Assembly (NCBI RefSeq): GCF_021631985.1
Contig: NZ_CP070225.1
Location: 4,712,001 to 4,776,000, forward strand
Direction: 5' to 3'
DNA length: 64,000 nt
Source of the DNA: Sandaracinus amylolyticus
GTDB lineage: Bacteria > Myxococcota_A > Polyangia > Polyangiales > Sandaracinaceae
Shown here: positions 1-7,032 of the stretch, in pieces
Layout: each line of letters begins with the position of its first letter
Position numbering within the stretch: the stretch's first letter is position 1
Notes under the pieces: model-generated
Database searches by the model: none
Told to the model about the DNA's origin: nothing
What the model saw: the letters and a program-made list of their open reading frames with translations, nothing else
Program-made: the position numbers and the translations under genes

Positions 1-15
1 TACACCGCCCTCGAC

Positions 16-882
16 GTGCTGCTCTACATCCCGTGGTTCCGCGCCGAGGCGTGGATGATCCCGACGCCGTGGGGCACGCCCATCGCGATCCATCCCTTCG
101 GCCTCCTCGTCGCGACCGGCGTCGTGCTCGGCGCGTGGCTCGCGCGATGGAAGGCGCAGCGCGACGGGCTGCACCCCGAGACCGTCATGAACCTCGCGGG
201 CTGGGTGCTGATCCCCGGGTTCATCAGCGCGCACGTCTTCGACGATCTCGCGTACCGACCGCAGCTCGTCGCCGAGCAGCCCTGGCACCTGCTGTTCATC
301 TGGGACGGCATCTCGAGCTTCGGCGGGTTCTTCGGCGCGGTCGCGGGCGCGTTCGTGTGGTCGCGACGTCGCAAGCTGCCGGGCCTCGCGTTCGCCGATC
401 CGATCGCGTTCGCGTTCCCGCTCGGGTGGCTCTTCGGTCGGACCGGGTGCTTCGTCGTGCACGATCACCCGGGCCGCGTGACCACGTTCTTCCTCGGCGT
501 CGCGGACTACGAGGTGGGGTACCCGCCCTATCAGGTGCGCCACGATCTCGGGCTCTACGAGGTCATCTGGAGCGCGCTGGTCGTCGGGTTGTTCTTCTTC
601 CTCGCGCGCAAGCAGAGACCGCGCGGGCTCTACCTCGCGCTGCTCGCGCTGCTCTACGCGCCGGTGCGCTTCGGGCTCGACTTCCTGCGCGCGACCGACT
701 TCGCGATGGCGGACACGCGCTACTTCGGGCTGACCCCGGGGCACTACGCCGCGATCGTGCTCGTGGTCATCGGGACGCTCACGGCCATCACCGTGGCGCG
801 TCGCCCTTGGCCGGAGATCCCGCGCTGGGCGCGATGGCCCGAGCCCGGGCCCGAAGAAGTGCCCACCGAGAGCGCGACGTAG
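16..882 (+). CDS. Prolipoprotein diacylglyceryl transferase (Lgt)-like membrane protein
   Basis: This is a polytopic inner-membrane protein of 288 aa with the architecture of Lgt, which moves diacylglycerol from phosphatidylglycerol onto the lipobox cysteine of prelipoproteins. It shows WDGISSFGG near residues 96-104, matching the Lgt GMSFHGG-type loop, and GRTGCF at 141-146, where Lgt normally has GRIGNF. The arginine is kept but the usual asparagine is Cys, so it may be a divergent paralogue. The GTG at 16 gives an N-terminus (LLYIPWFRAEAWMIP) like that of the family. The reading frame is open to the left edge, so an upstream start is possible. The next gene follows after 44 bases. Confidence 0.72.
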   Translation: MLLYIPWFRAEAWMIPTPWGTPIAIHPFGLLVATGVVLGAWLARWKAQRDGLHPETVMNLAGWVLIPGFISAHVFDDLAYRPQLVAEQPWHLLFIWDGISSFGGFFGAVAGAFVWSRRRKLPGLAFADPIAFAFPLGWLFGRTGCFVVHDHPGRVTTFFLGVADYEVGYPPYQVRHDLGLYEVIWSALVVGLFFFLARKQRPRGLYLALLALLYAPVRFGLDFLRATDFAMADTRYFGLTPGHYAAIVLVVIGTLTAITVARRPWPEIPRWARWPEPGPEEVPTESAT

Positions 883-926
883 AGCGGCATCGTGCGTGCT
901 TCGTCTCTCGCGCGGAGGACGAAGCG

Positions 927-1505
927 ATGGAAGCGAGAGCGAAGCTCCTCGGGCACCCGATCCACCAGATGCTCATCCCGATCCCGTTCGGGCTGCTCGC
1001 GACCGGTGCCGTGCTCGACATCGTCGCGCAGTTCTTCGACGACCGCGCGATCACGGTCGTCTCGTTCTGGAACATCGCGATCGGCGTCGTCACCGGCCTG
1101 ATCGCCGCGGTGTTCGGGCTGATGGACTTCACCAAGATCCCGCGCGGCACGCGCGCCAAGCGGGTCGGGCTCGTGCACGGGATCGGCAACGTGATCGTGC
1201 TCGGTCTCTTCGCGGCCGCGCTCTACCTCCGCGCGGACGAGTACCGCTATCGCGTCGGCGAGCTCGCGCTCTGGCTCCAGGTCGGCGGGCTCGCGCTCGC
1301 GGGCGTCACCGGCTGGCTCGGCGGCGAGCTCGTCGATCGTCTCGCGATCGGCGTCGACCCCGACGCGCATCCCGACGCGCCGAGCTCGCTCTTCCGGCGC
1401 CGGGCGCGGGTGCGTCGCGAGCCCGTCGTCGCCGAGGACGAGGTGATCACGCGCCAGTCGGTGCGGAGCGACACGCCGCCCTACGGGACCCCCACGCGCG
1501 CCTGA
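927..1505 (+). CDS. DUF2231-family integral membrane protein
   Basis: This is a 192-aa protein with about four hydrophobic helices. Its N-terminus, GHPIHQMLIPIPFGLLATG, matches the DUF2231 pattern (HP.H....P.G). The function of that family is unknown; it occurs in small bacterial membrane proteins, sometimes near redox proteins. The last ~55 residues are charged, arginine-rich and probably cytoplasmic. The ATG at 927 has a GGAGG at 914-918 with 8-base spacing. It lies 44 bases after the Lgt-like gene and probably shares its transcript. A chain of hairpins starts right after the stop. Confidence 0.75.
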   Translation: MEARAKLLGHPIHQMLIPIPFGLLATGAVLDIVAQFFDDRAITVVSFWNIAIGVVTGLIAAVFGLMDFTKIPRGTRAKRVGLVHGIGNVIVLGLFAAALYLRADEYRYRVGELALWLQVGGLALAGVTGWLGGELVDRLAIGVDPDAHPDAPSSLFRRRARVRREPVVAEDEVITRQSVRSDTPPYGTPTRA

Positions 1506-1512
1506 GAGCGGG

Positions 1513-1696
1513 CTTCACTTGCGTTGATCGAACGCAGGTGAAGCGGAGCGAATCGGTGGGAGGGAGGCTCCGGCCGATTCACTCGGCTGGAGGGAGGGTC
1601 TGCGGACAGACCCTCCGGCAAGAAACGGAAGAGCACGAATCAACGCAAGTGATTCGTGCTCTTCGATCGACGAGAAACCCGGAGCGAAGCTCCGGG
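1513..1696. repeat. Cluster of consecutive inverted repeats (hairpin chain)
   Basis: The gap between two plus-strand genes is almost wholly made of inverted repeats. There is a 13-bp stem with one mismatch (1513-1525 with 1531-1543), 7-bp arms GAATCGG/CCGATTC (1550-1556, 1574-1580), a perfect 10-bp stem GGAGGGTCTG with a CGGA loop (1593-1616), a perfect 14-bp stem AAGAGCACGAATCA with a 7-base loop (1629-1663), and a perfect 8-bp stem (1678-1696). CACTTGCGTTGAT (1516-1528) is also the exact reverse complement of 1639-1651, so the first and fourth hairpins can be replaced by one long-range stem. A role as terminator or attenuator is inference. Confidence 0.75.
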
Positions 1697-1714
1697 CGGT
1701 AGAGTGCGCGGCGC

Positions 1715-2764
1715 ATGACCGCCCTCCTCTACGGCGCCTACGGGTACACCGGTGAGCTCACGGCGCGCGTCGCGCGCGAGCGCGGCCTCGATCTGATCCT
1801 CGCAGGGCGCGACCCCGGCAGGACGATCGAGGTCGCGGCGCGCTACGGGATGCCGCATCGCGTGTTCTCGCTCGACGATCCCGAGGCGCTCGACACCGCG
1901 CTCGAAGGCGTGCGCGTGGTCCTCCACTGCGCCGGGCCCTTCTCGCGCACCTCGCGCCCGATGGTCGACGCGTGCCTGCGCAACCGCGTGCACTACCTCG
2001 ACATCACCGGCGAGCTCGAGGTGTTCGAGGCGTGCGCGCAGCGCGACGAGGACGCGAAGCGCGCAGGCGTGATGGTGCTGCCGGGCGCGGGCTTCGACGT
2101 GGTGCCGAGCGATTGCCTCGCCGCGCACCTCGCGCGCCGACTGCCCGACGCGACGCACCTCGCGCTCGGGTTCCTCGGCACCGGCGCGGTGTCGCACGGG
2201 ACGGCGACGACGATGATCGAGAACATCCACCGCGGCTCGGCGGTGCGTCGCGACGGGCGCATCGTGCCGATCCCCGCGGGCTCGATCGTGCGCACGATCG
2301 ACTACGGCGCGCGCCGGCCGCGGCTCTCGATGGCGATCCCGTGGGGCGACGTCTCGACCGCGTTCCACAGCACGAGGATCCCGAACATCGACGTGTTCAT
2401 CCCGGCGACGCAGCAGATGATCGCCGGCGCGCGCGCGATGACGCTGCTCGCACCGGTGATGGGCTCGAGGCCGGTGCAGCGCCTGCTCAAGCGCGTGGTC
2501 GACGCGCGCCCCGCGGGCCCGACCGACGCGCAGCGCGCGAAGGGCGCATCGTTCCTGTGGGGCGAGGTGAAGAACGCGAAGGGCGAGACGCGCGTCTCGC
2601 GGATGCGCGCGCCCGAGGGCTACACGCTCACCGCGGACGCATCGCTCGCGATCGTGCAGCGCGTGCTCCGCGGCGAGGCGAAGCCGGGCTTCCAGACTCC
2701 GTCGCGCGCGTTCGGTGCGGACTTCGTGCTCGAGCTCCCGAACGTCACGCGCAGCGACGAGTAG
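1715..2764 (+). CDS. Saccharopine dehydrogenase-like NAD(P)-binding oxidoreductase
   Basis: This 349-aa protein has an N-terminal Rossmann fold. The start LLYGAYGYTGELTARV is the nucleotide-binding glycine motif of the saccharopine dehydrogenase/trans-acting enoyl reductase family. It continues with VVLHCAGPFSRTSRPMVDACL and HYLDITGE, both typical of these proteins. Actinobacterial members act as trans-acting enoyl reductases in lipid synthesis; the substrate here is unknown. There is no membrane segment. The ATG at 1715 follows the hairpin chain by 18 bases. The gene stands alone between that chain and a minus-strand CBS gene. Confidence 0.75.
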   Translation: MTALLYGAYGYTGELTARVARERGLDLILAGRDPGRTIEVAARYGMPHRVFSLDDPEALDTALEGVRVVLHCAGPFSRTSRPMVDACLRNRVHYLDITGELEVFEACAQRDEDAKRAGVMVLPGAGFDVVPSDCLAAHLARRLPDATHLALGFLGTGAVSHGTATTMIENIHRGSAVRRDGRIVPIPAGSIVRTIDYGARRPRLSMAIPWGDVSTAFHSTRIPNIDVFIPATQQMIAGARAMTLLAPVMGSRPVQRLLKRVVDARPAGPTDAQRAKGASFLWGEVKNAKGETRVSRMRAPEGYTLTADASLAIVQRVLRGEAKPGFQTPSRAFGADFVLELPNVTRSDE

Positions 2765-2867
2765 CGGGAGCTCCGCTCAGGAGAGAAGAGAGCGAGTGCC
2801 GCTGAGGAGAGCGCCTCACGCGCCTCGGATCGCATCCATCGCACGGCGTGATCCGAAATCGCCCTTC

Positions 2868-2905
2868 GACGTGGTCTTCCTAACCCTCCTGCTCTCCTAA
2901 GAAAA
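2868..2905 (-). repeat. Dispersed ~38-bp repeat, copy A
   Basis: Read on the minus strand, it carries the shared core AGCAGGAGGGTTAGGAAGAC followed by CACGTCG. The same core is found at 5657-5692, 5728-5768, 5847-5886 (inverted) and 17700-17738. This copy lies in the convergent gap between the oxidoreductase and the CBS gene, a few bases past the CBS stop codon. Confidence 0.75.
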
Positions 2906-2910
2906 TCTCC

Positions 2911-3399
2911 TCACTCCTCGGCGAGCGCCCGCGACTGCAGATCCATCGCGCGCGGCGCCGCGACCGACGCGAACGTGCCGGCGATCTCCACCGACGCGAG
3001 CGCGTCGTCGCCTCCCCATTGGCGCAGCGCGGCCGCGACCGCGAGATCGTCGATGCTGAGCATGCCGACCAAGCGGTCCGCGGCGTCGAGCACCGGCAGG
3101 CGTCGTACGTGATGGTCGCGCATCGCCTCTTCGGCGTGGCGCAGCGACTCGCCGACGCGGCAGCAGTACACGACGGGGGTCATCGCGCTCTCGACGCGCA
3201 GCGCGTCGAGCCGGTCCTCCTGGATGAACGCCGCGAGACAGACGTCGCGATCGGTCAGCATGCCGACGACGCGGTCCCGCCCGTCGATCACCGCCAGCGC
3301 GCCGCAGCCGTGCCGCCACATCTCGCGCGTCGCGTCGTGCAGGGTGTCGTCCGGCGCGATCGCGCGCACCGGCGTGCTCATCACCTCTTCGACCCGCAT
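2911..3399 (-). CDS. Tandem CBS-domain protein
   Basis: This 162-aa soluble protein is made of two CBS domains (about residues 1-60 and 70-125). Typical signatures are VEEVMSTPVRAIAPDDTL, VVGMLTDRDV and LVGMLSIDDLA. CBS pairs bind adenine nucleotides and act as energy or ligand sensors. No effector domain is fused, so it may act in trans. The ATG has an upstream GGAGG with about 7-base spacing. It is downstream of, and co-directional with, the two membrane-protein genes at 3442-4856, and could share their transcript. Confidence 0.85.
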   Translation of the reverse strand: MRVEEVMSTPVRAIAPDDTLHDATREMWRHGCGALAVIDGRDRVVGMLTDRDVCLAAFIQEDRLDALRVESAMTPVVYCCRVGESLRHAEEAMRDHHVRRLPVLDAADRLVGMLSIDDLAVAAALRQWGGDDALASVEIAGTFASVAAPRAMDLQSRALAEE

Positions 3400-3441
3400 C
3401 GAGGCACCTCCGCGCGGACGCGGCGTGCATCGCGCGGACCA

Positions 3442-3795
3442 TCACCACGCGAGACGCGTGTAACAGAAGAACCCGAAGAGCACGCTGAGCGCGTTCGCCG
3501 CGAGCGCCCACAGCAGCGCGCGACGCACGCCGAAGCACGCGAGGAACGCGGCCTCGACGAGCACCACGATCCCCTCGGTGATCGCGACCTGGCCCCAGTA
3601 CGCGCGCACGCCGAGCTCGCCGAGCACCTCGAGCAGCACGAACCAGACGAGCGGGTGCGTGATCCCGCTGCACGCGAACGCGATCGCGACCCGCTCGCGC
3701 AGTGGGCGCGGCGCGTCGTGGGCCTGCACGTAGACGCCCATCTCGACGCACTGCGTGAGCGCGAACGCCGCGAGCCAGCGGAGGATCCAGCTCAT
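3442..3795 (-). CDS. Small integral membrane protein of unknown function
   Basis: This 117-aa protein has about three to four hydrophobic helices. Polar residues lie inside them (LTQCVEMGVYV, CSGITHPLVWF, VAITEGIVVLVEA), so the membrane part may be functional rather than a plain anchor. I do not recognise the family. Its ATG (3793-3795) overlaps the stop codon of the upstream membrane protein by 4 bases, so the two are translationally coupled and probably act together. The His and Glu residues in the helices could bind a metal or a cofactor, but this is a guess. Confidence 0.7.
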   Translation of the reverse strand: MSWILRWLAAFALTQCVEMGVYVQAHDAPRPLRERVAIAFACSGITHPLVWFVLLEVLGELGVRAYWGQVAITEGIVVLVEAAFLACFGVRRALLWALAANALSVLFGFFCYTRLAW

Positions 3796-4856
3796 CCGGT
3801 GGTGCGCAGCGCGCGCCCTTCCACGATCCACCACGACACGATCGCGAGCTCGAGGTAGCCGTGGAAGATCACGCCGCGCAGGTAGCCCTCGCGCGCGCCG
3901 ACGAGATCGACGAGCGCCCAGAGCGCGACCGCGAGCGAGAGCAGGAACGCGAGCGCGACGACGAGCGTGCCCGAGTCCTGCCGCCACGCGCGCAGGCTCG
4001 CCGCGAAGGTGCGCGGCGTCTCGCGGGCGCGATCCTCCTCGGGCACCAGGCGGATCCAGATCGTGTAGTGCACCGACTGCGCGAACGCGAAGAGCAGCAC
4101 GAGCCGCGGGCCCCAGGGATCGTCGAGCCCGGGCGCGATCGACGCGAGGTGGTACCAGGCCCCGGTGCCGCCCGGGGTCGCGGCCCAGCCCTCGCTCGCC
4201 ATCACGATGGGATCGAGCGCGCCGCACGCGATCAGCGCGCACCCGAGCGCCAGCGCGGCGAGCGGGATCAGATGGAGCCAGGTCGTGCGGCGGCGCCACG
4301 CGAGCCACATCGCGAGCGCGACGAAGTTGTGGGCGTGCGCGGCGATCAGCGCGGCCCCGTAGGTGTGGTCCCACGCGAGCGCGAGGAGCAGCGCGCCGAC
4401 CGACACGACCACGATCCGTCGCGCCCAGCGGCCCCGGCCCGCGAGCGCGCCTCCGACGATCGCGGCGAGGCCCCACCGCACGTCGACGGTCACGGTGAGC
4501 GCGACGAGGGGCAGCGCGACGAGCAGCCAGAAGCGCGGCGAGCGATGCAGGCCCGGGCGCGTCACGAGGTAACGAACGTCGCTCGCCGCGTGGGGCACGC
4601 CGAGCACCACCGGCCCGAGCGCGAGCATCCACAGCGGCGCGACCGCGGTGAGGAGCAGCGCGAGCACGATCCCGATCGAGCCCGCGAGCGCGACCCGCAG
4701 CTCACGAGAGCGCACCAGCGTCGGCGCGAGTGGGCCGAGGGCGCGCAGCCACGCGAGACGCACGCGATCCAGCACGGCGATCGGCAGCGCGGCGATCGAC
4801 CCGACCGAATGGGCGGGCGACCTCGGCGCGGCGGTCGCGGCGGGAGTCACGGACAT
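3792..4856 (-). CDS. Polytopic membrane protein, possibly Brp/Blh (beta-carotene dioxygenase)-like
   Basis: This is a predicted 354-aa protein with about eight to nine hydrophobic helices. Conserved-looking histidines sit in or near helices: LGVPHAASD, AHAHNF, FAQSVHYTIW and FHGYLELA. The first and the spread of the others resemble the four-His iron site of Brp/Blh carotene dioxygenases, which start with a GLPHG..D motif. The resemblance is partial and I cannot confirm it without an alignment. The start MSVTPAAT at 4856 is preferred over the upstream ATG at 4958, which adds an Arg-rich stretch. It overlaps the 117-aa membrane gene by 4 bases. Confidence 0.6.
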   Translation of the reverse strand: MSVTPAATAAPRSPAHSVGSIAALPIAVLDRVRLAWLRALGPLAPTLVRSRELRVALAGSIGIVLALLLTAVAPLWMLALGPVVLGVPHAASDVRYLVTRPGLHRSPRFWLLVALPLVALTVTVDVRWGLAAIVGGALAGRGRWARRIVVVSVGALLLALAWDHTYGAALIAAHAHNFVALAMWLAWRRRTTWLHLIPLAALALGCALIACGALDPIVMASEGWAATPGGTGAWYHLASIAPGLDDPWGPRLVLLFAFAQSVHYTIWIRLVPEEDRARETPRTFAASLRAWRQDSGTLVVALAFLLSLAVALWALVDLVGAREGYLRGVIFHGYLELAIVSWWIVEGRALRTTG

Positions 4857-5021
4857 CGAGGAACGCACGGCTTCGGGCCTCCTGAGCGTACGGGTGGGAG
4901 CCCTCTTCGGACAACGGCTCACGCCGGTCGGCTTGGCTCCCGGTGCTTGGCGCCGCACGCATTTCGGCTACATTCGCGCGCGCCGACTCCCCTCCCCTCT
5001 GATGAAGGCAGCACCTCTCGC

Positions 5022-5645
5022 ATGAAGCCCGACCCGCGCGCGTTCTGGACGTTCTTCCGGCAGGGTTTCGCGAAGTGGGATCAGACCGCGAGCTTCGTGC
5101 CGAGCCAGCGCTTCCTCGTGGACGCGATGGTGAACGGCGCGGAGCCGGAGCGCGCGCGGCGCATCGTCGAGCTCGGCCCGGGCGTCGGCGTGATGACGAA
5201 GCCGCTGCTCTCGCGGATGCGCGACGACGCGGAGCTCTACACGATCGAGATCGATCCGCCGATCCACGAGCAGCTCGTGCGCGCGGTGGTCGATCCGCGG
5301 CTGCACCCGATCTGCGGATCGGCGGAGCACATCGCCGATCTGCTCGCCGAGAAGGGCTGCTCCGAGAAGGTCGACGCGGTGGTGTCGTCGCTCGGGATGA
5401 GCCTGATCCCGCCCGCGGTGCGCGATCGGATCGTGGAGTCGATCATCGACAGCCTCGCGCCGGGCGGGGTGTACGTGCAGTTCGGCTACATCCACACGCG
5501 CTATCTGGTGATCAGCACCGAGCGCGGGTTCGTGCCGTTCGACTATCTCGGATACCTCGAGTCGCGCTTCGAGCGGGTACAGCGCACGCCGGTGCCGCTG
5601 AACTTCCCGCCGGCGTGGGTGTTCGAGAGCCGCAAGCCGCGCTGA
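5022..5645 (+). CDS. SAM-dependent methyltransferase, phospholipid N-methyltransferase (PmtA)-like
   Basis: This 207-aa class I methyltransferase has motif I VELGPGVGVMT at about residues 49-59, an acidic strand end IEID at about 76-79, and the post-motif DAVVSSLGMSLIP. The segment SFVPSQRFLVDAM before motif I resembles the PmtA/LigE phosphatidylethanolamine N-methyltransferase family, which also looks like rRNA dimethylases. Lipid methylation is therefore likely but not proven. The ATG at 5022 was chosen because the reading frame upstream is antisense to the membrane-protein gene. It is divergent from that gene, and three copies of the dispersed repeat lie downstream. Confidence 0.75.
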   Translation: MKPDPRAFWTFFRQGFAKWDQTASFVPSQRFLVDAMVNGAEPERARRIVELGPGVGVMTKPLLSRMRDDAELYTIEIDPPIHEQLVRAVVDPRLHPICGSAEHIADLLAEKGCSEKVDAVVSSLGMSLIPPAVRDRIVESIIDSLAPGGVYVQFGYIHTRYLVISTERGFVPFDYLGYLESRFERVQRTPVPLNFPPAWVFESRKPR

Positions 5646-5656
5646 GCCTCTCGACT

Positions 5657-5692
5657 CTCTGAGGAGAGCAGGAATCCGAGGAAGACCACGTC
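5657..5692 (+). repeat. Dispersed ~38-bp repeat, copy B (divergent)
   Basis: It begins TCTGAGGAGAGCAGGA and ends GAGGAAGACCACGTC. The middle differs from the other copies (ATCC instead of GGGTTA). It starts 11 bases after the methyltransferase stop codon. Confidence 0.65.
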
Positions 5693-5727
5693 AGGTGCTT
5701 CGCGCGGTCCGCGCGGAGATCGAACGG

Positions 5728-5768
5728 ATTTTCTAAGGAAAGCAGGAGGGTTAGGAAGACCACGTCGG
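5728..5768 (+). repeat. Dispersed ~38-bp repeat, copy C
   Basis: It contains the full core AGCAGGAGGGTTAGGAAGAC then CACGTCGG, preceded by ATTTTCTAAGGAA. It lies 36 bases after copy B, in the same orientation. Confidence 0.75.
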
Positions 5769-5846
5769 AGGTCGCTCCTGGGGCCCTGCTTTCCTCTGAT
5801 TCCCCTGAGGATCTTCGAGCACAGGCGGGATGACGGAGGAGCCGAG

Positions 5847-5886
5847 CGACGTGGTCCCTCCTTCTCCTCCTGCTCTCCTCAGAAAT
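5847..5886 (-). repeat. Dispersed ~38-bp repeat, copy D
   Basis: This is an inverted copy: CGACGTGGTC, then a diverged middle, then CCTGCTCTCCTCAGAAAT. It overlaps the stop codon and last residues of the minus-strand gene ending at 5879. Copies B, C and D fill most of the 233-base convergent gap. Confidence 0.65.
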
Positions 5887-6658
5887 TCTCCTCCGGGAAT
5901 TCGCGCACGGTGAGGAGATGGGTCGCTGCGCCCAGGGGCGTGGTGGGGAGGCGCGCGAAGTAGCGCATCGCGCCGGGGAGCGTGCCGAACGTCTGCTCGA
6001 TGCGGCGGAAGTGATCGCTCGCGACCACGTTGTCGCGGACCGGGGCGTGCGCGGCGCGCGGGTCGTCGCGGAACGCGCGCACGTACTCGAGCAGGCGCGC
6101 GTGGTAGTCGGGCTCCTCGACGATCGCGCCGATCGATCGCGCCCGCGGGTGGGTGCCTCCGAGCATCGCGCGCACTTGTCGCTCCAGCTCCTCGAGGCCG
6201 TCCTCGTGGCTCTCGAGCAGCTGCAGGTCGTACGCGGGGTTCGCGTGCACCACCTGCATGAGGTGCCCGATGATCACGTCGCGATCGACGAGGAAGCCGG
6301 TGGGGTCGACCATCGACGCCGGGTCGTCGAGCACCCGCAGCACCTGGTGCAGGCCGAACCCGATGCCGCGGCGCGCGTAGTAGTCCCGCGCGGCAGGCTC
6401 GATCCAGAAGCGCAGCATGTCGATCGAGCCGACGACGAGCTGCAGGCGCGTGGGCGCGCGCTCGACGTGGCCCAGCGCCACCAGGCGCGACAGGCGCGCG
6501 TCGAGCGCGTCGTGATCCGCGAGCGCGCGCAGCGTCCGCGCGAGGCGCGCGATCTTGGTCGCGAGCTCGCGCGGCGTGCCCGCGGTGCGACGCAACAGCT
6601 CGAGCGGGGGCAGCGCGAGGCGCGGCGTCCCGGTCTGCGTTCCTCCGGCGGTCGACAT
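5879..6658 (-). CDS. Conserved hypothetical protein
   Basis: This soluble 259-aa protein belongs to no family I can name. Residues 40-75 (LATKIARLARTLRALADHDA...RLSRLVALGHVERAPT) look like a small helical or winged-helix segment. The rest is mixed, with several His residues (IIGHLMQVVHAN, SHEDGLEE) and a segment FGTLPGAMRYFARLPTTPLG near the end. The ATG at 6658 (MSTAGG) is preferred over 6709, which would overlap the promoter region of yggX. It is divergent from yggX and has a copy of the dispersed repeat over its stop. Confidence 0.6.
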   Translation of the reverse strand: MSTAGGTQTGTPRLALPPLELLRRTAGTPRELATKIARLARTLRALADHDALDARLSRLVALGHVERAPTRLQLVVGSIDMLRFWIEPAARDYYARRGIGFGLHQVLRVLDDPASMVDPTGFLVDRDVIIGHLMQVVHANPAYDLQLLESHEDGLEELERQVRAMLGGTHPRARSIGAIVEEPDYHARLLEYVRAFRDDPRAAHAPVRDNVVASDHFRRIEQTFGTLPGAMRYFARLPTTPLGAATHLLTVREFPEENF

Positions 6659-6723
6659 CGCCGCGATCCTGCACGAGCGCGCACGGTTGCGCTCGGGGTC
6701 GCGCTTCACTACGACTCCGCCTC

Positions 6724-7008
6724 ATGCGGATGGTCCAGTGCGTGAAGCTCGGGCACGAGGCAGAGGGGCTCGATCGCCCTCCGTTCCCGAACGAGCTCGG
6801 CAAGCGTGTCTACGAGAACGTCTCGAAAGAAGCGTGGAAGCAGTGGATCGCCCACTCGACGATGCTCATCAACGAGTATCGGCTCGAGCTCTCCTCGAAG
6901 CAGGCGACCGAGTTCCTGCTCAAGCAGTGCGAGGAGTTCTTCTTCGGCGGCGGTGGCGCGAGGCCCGAGGGCTACGTGCCTCCCTCCGAAGGCGGCGAGA
7001 AGAAGTGA
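6724..7008 (+). CDS. yggX: Probable Fe(2+)-trafficking protein YggX
   Basis: This 94-aa protein carries nearly the whole YggX signature: VQCVKLG.EAEGLDRPPFPNELG, then VSKEAWKQWIAHSTMLINEYRL, then EEFFFGGGG. YggX is a small cytoplasmic iron-binding protein that protects iron-sulphur clusters from oxidants and may pass on iron. The conserved cysteine is present near residue 6. There is a second ATG six bases in, so the start is 6724 or 6730. A 24-base gap leads to the MutS-family gene. Confidence 0.93.
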   Translation: MRMVQCVKLGHEAEGLDRPPFPNELGKRVYENVSKEAWKQWIAHSTMLINEYRLELSSKQATEFLLKQCEEFFFGGGGARPEGYVPPSEGGEKK

Positions 7009-7032
7009 GCCCGGCTCATTTCTGATCGAACG

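Noticed and set aside
3861-5021. In-frame N-terminal extension of the PmtA-like methyltransferase
   Set aside because: It is charged low-complexity sequence antisense to a membrane-protein gene. The methyltransferase domain is complete from 5022.
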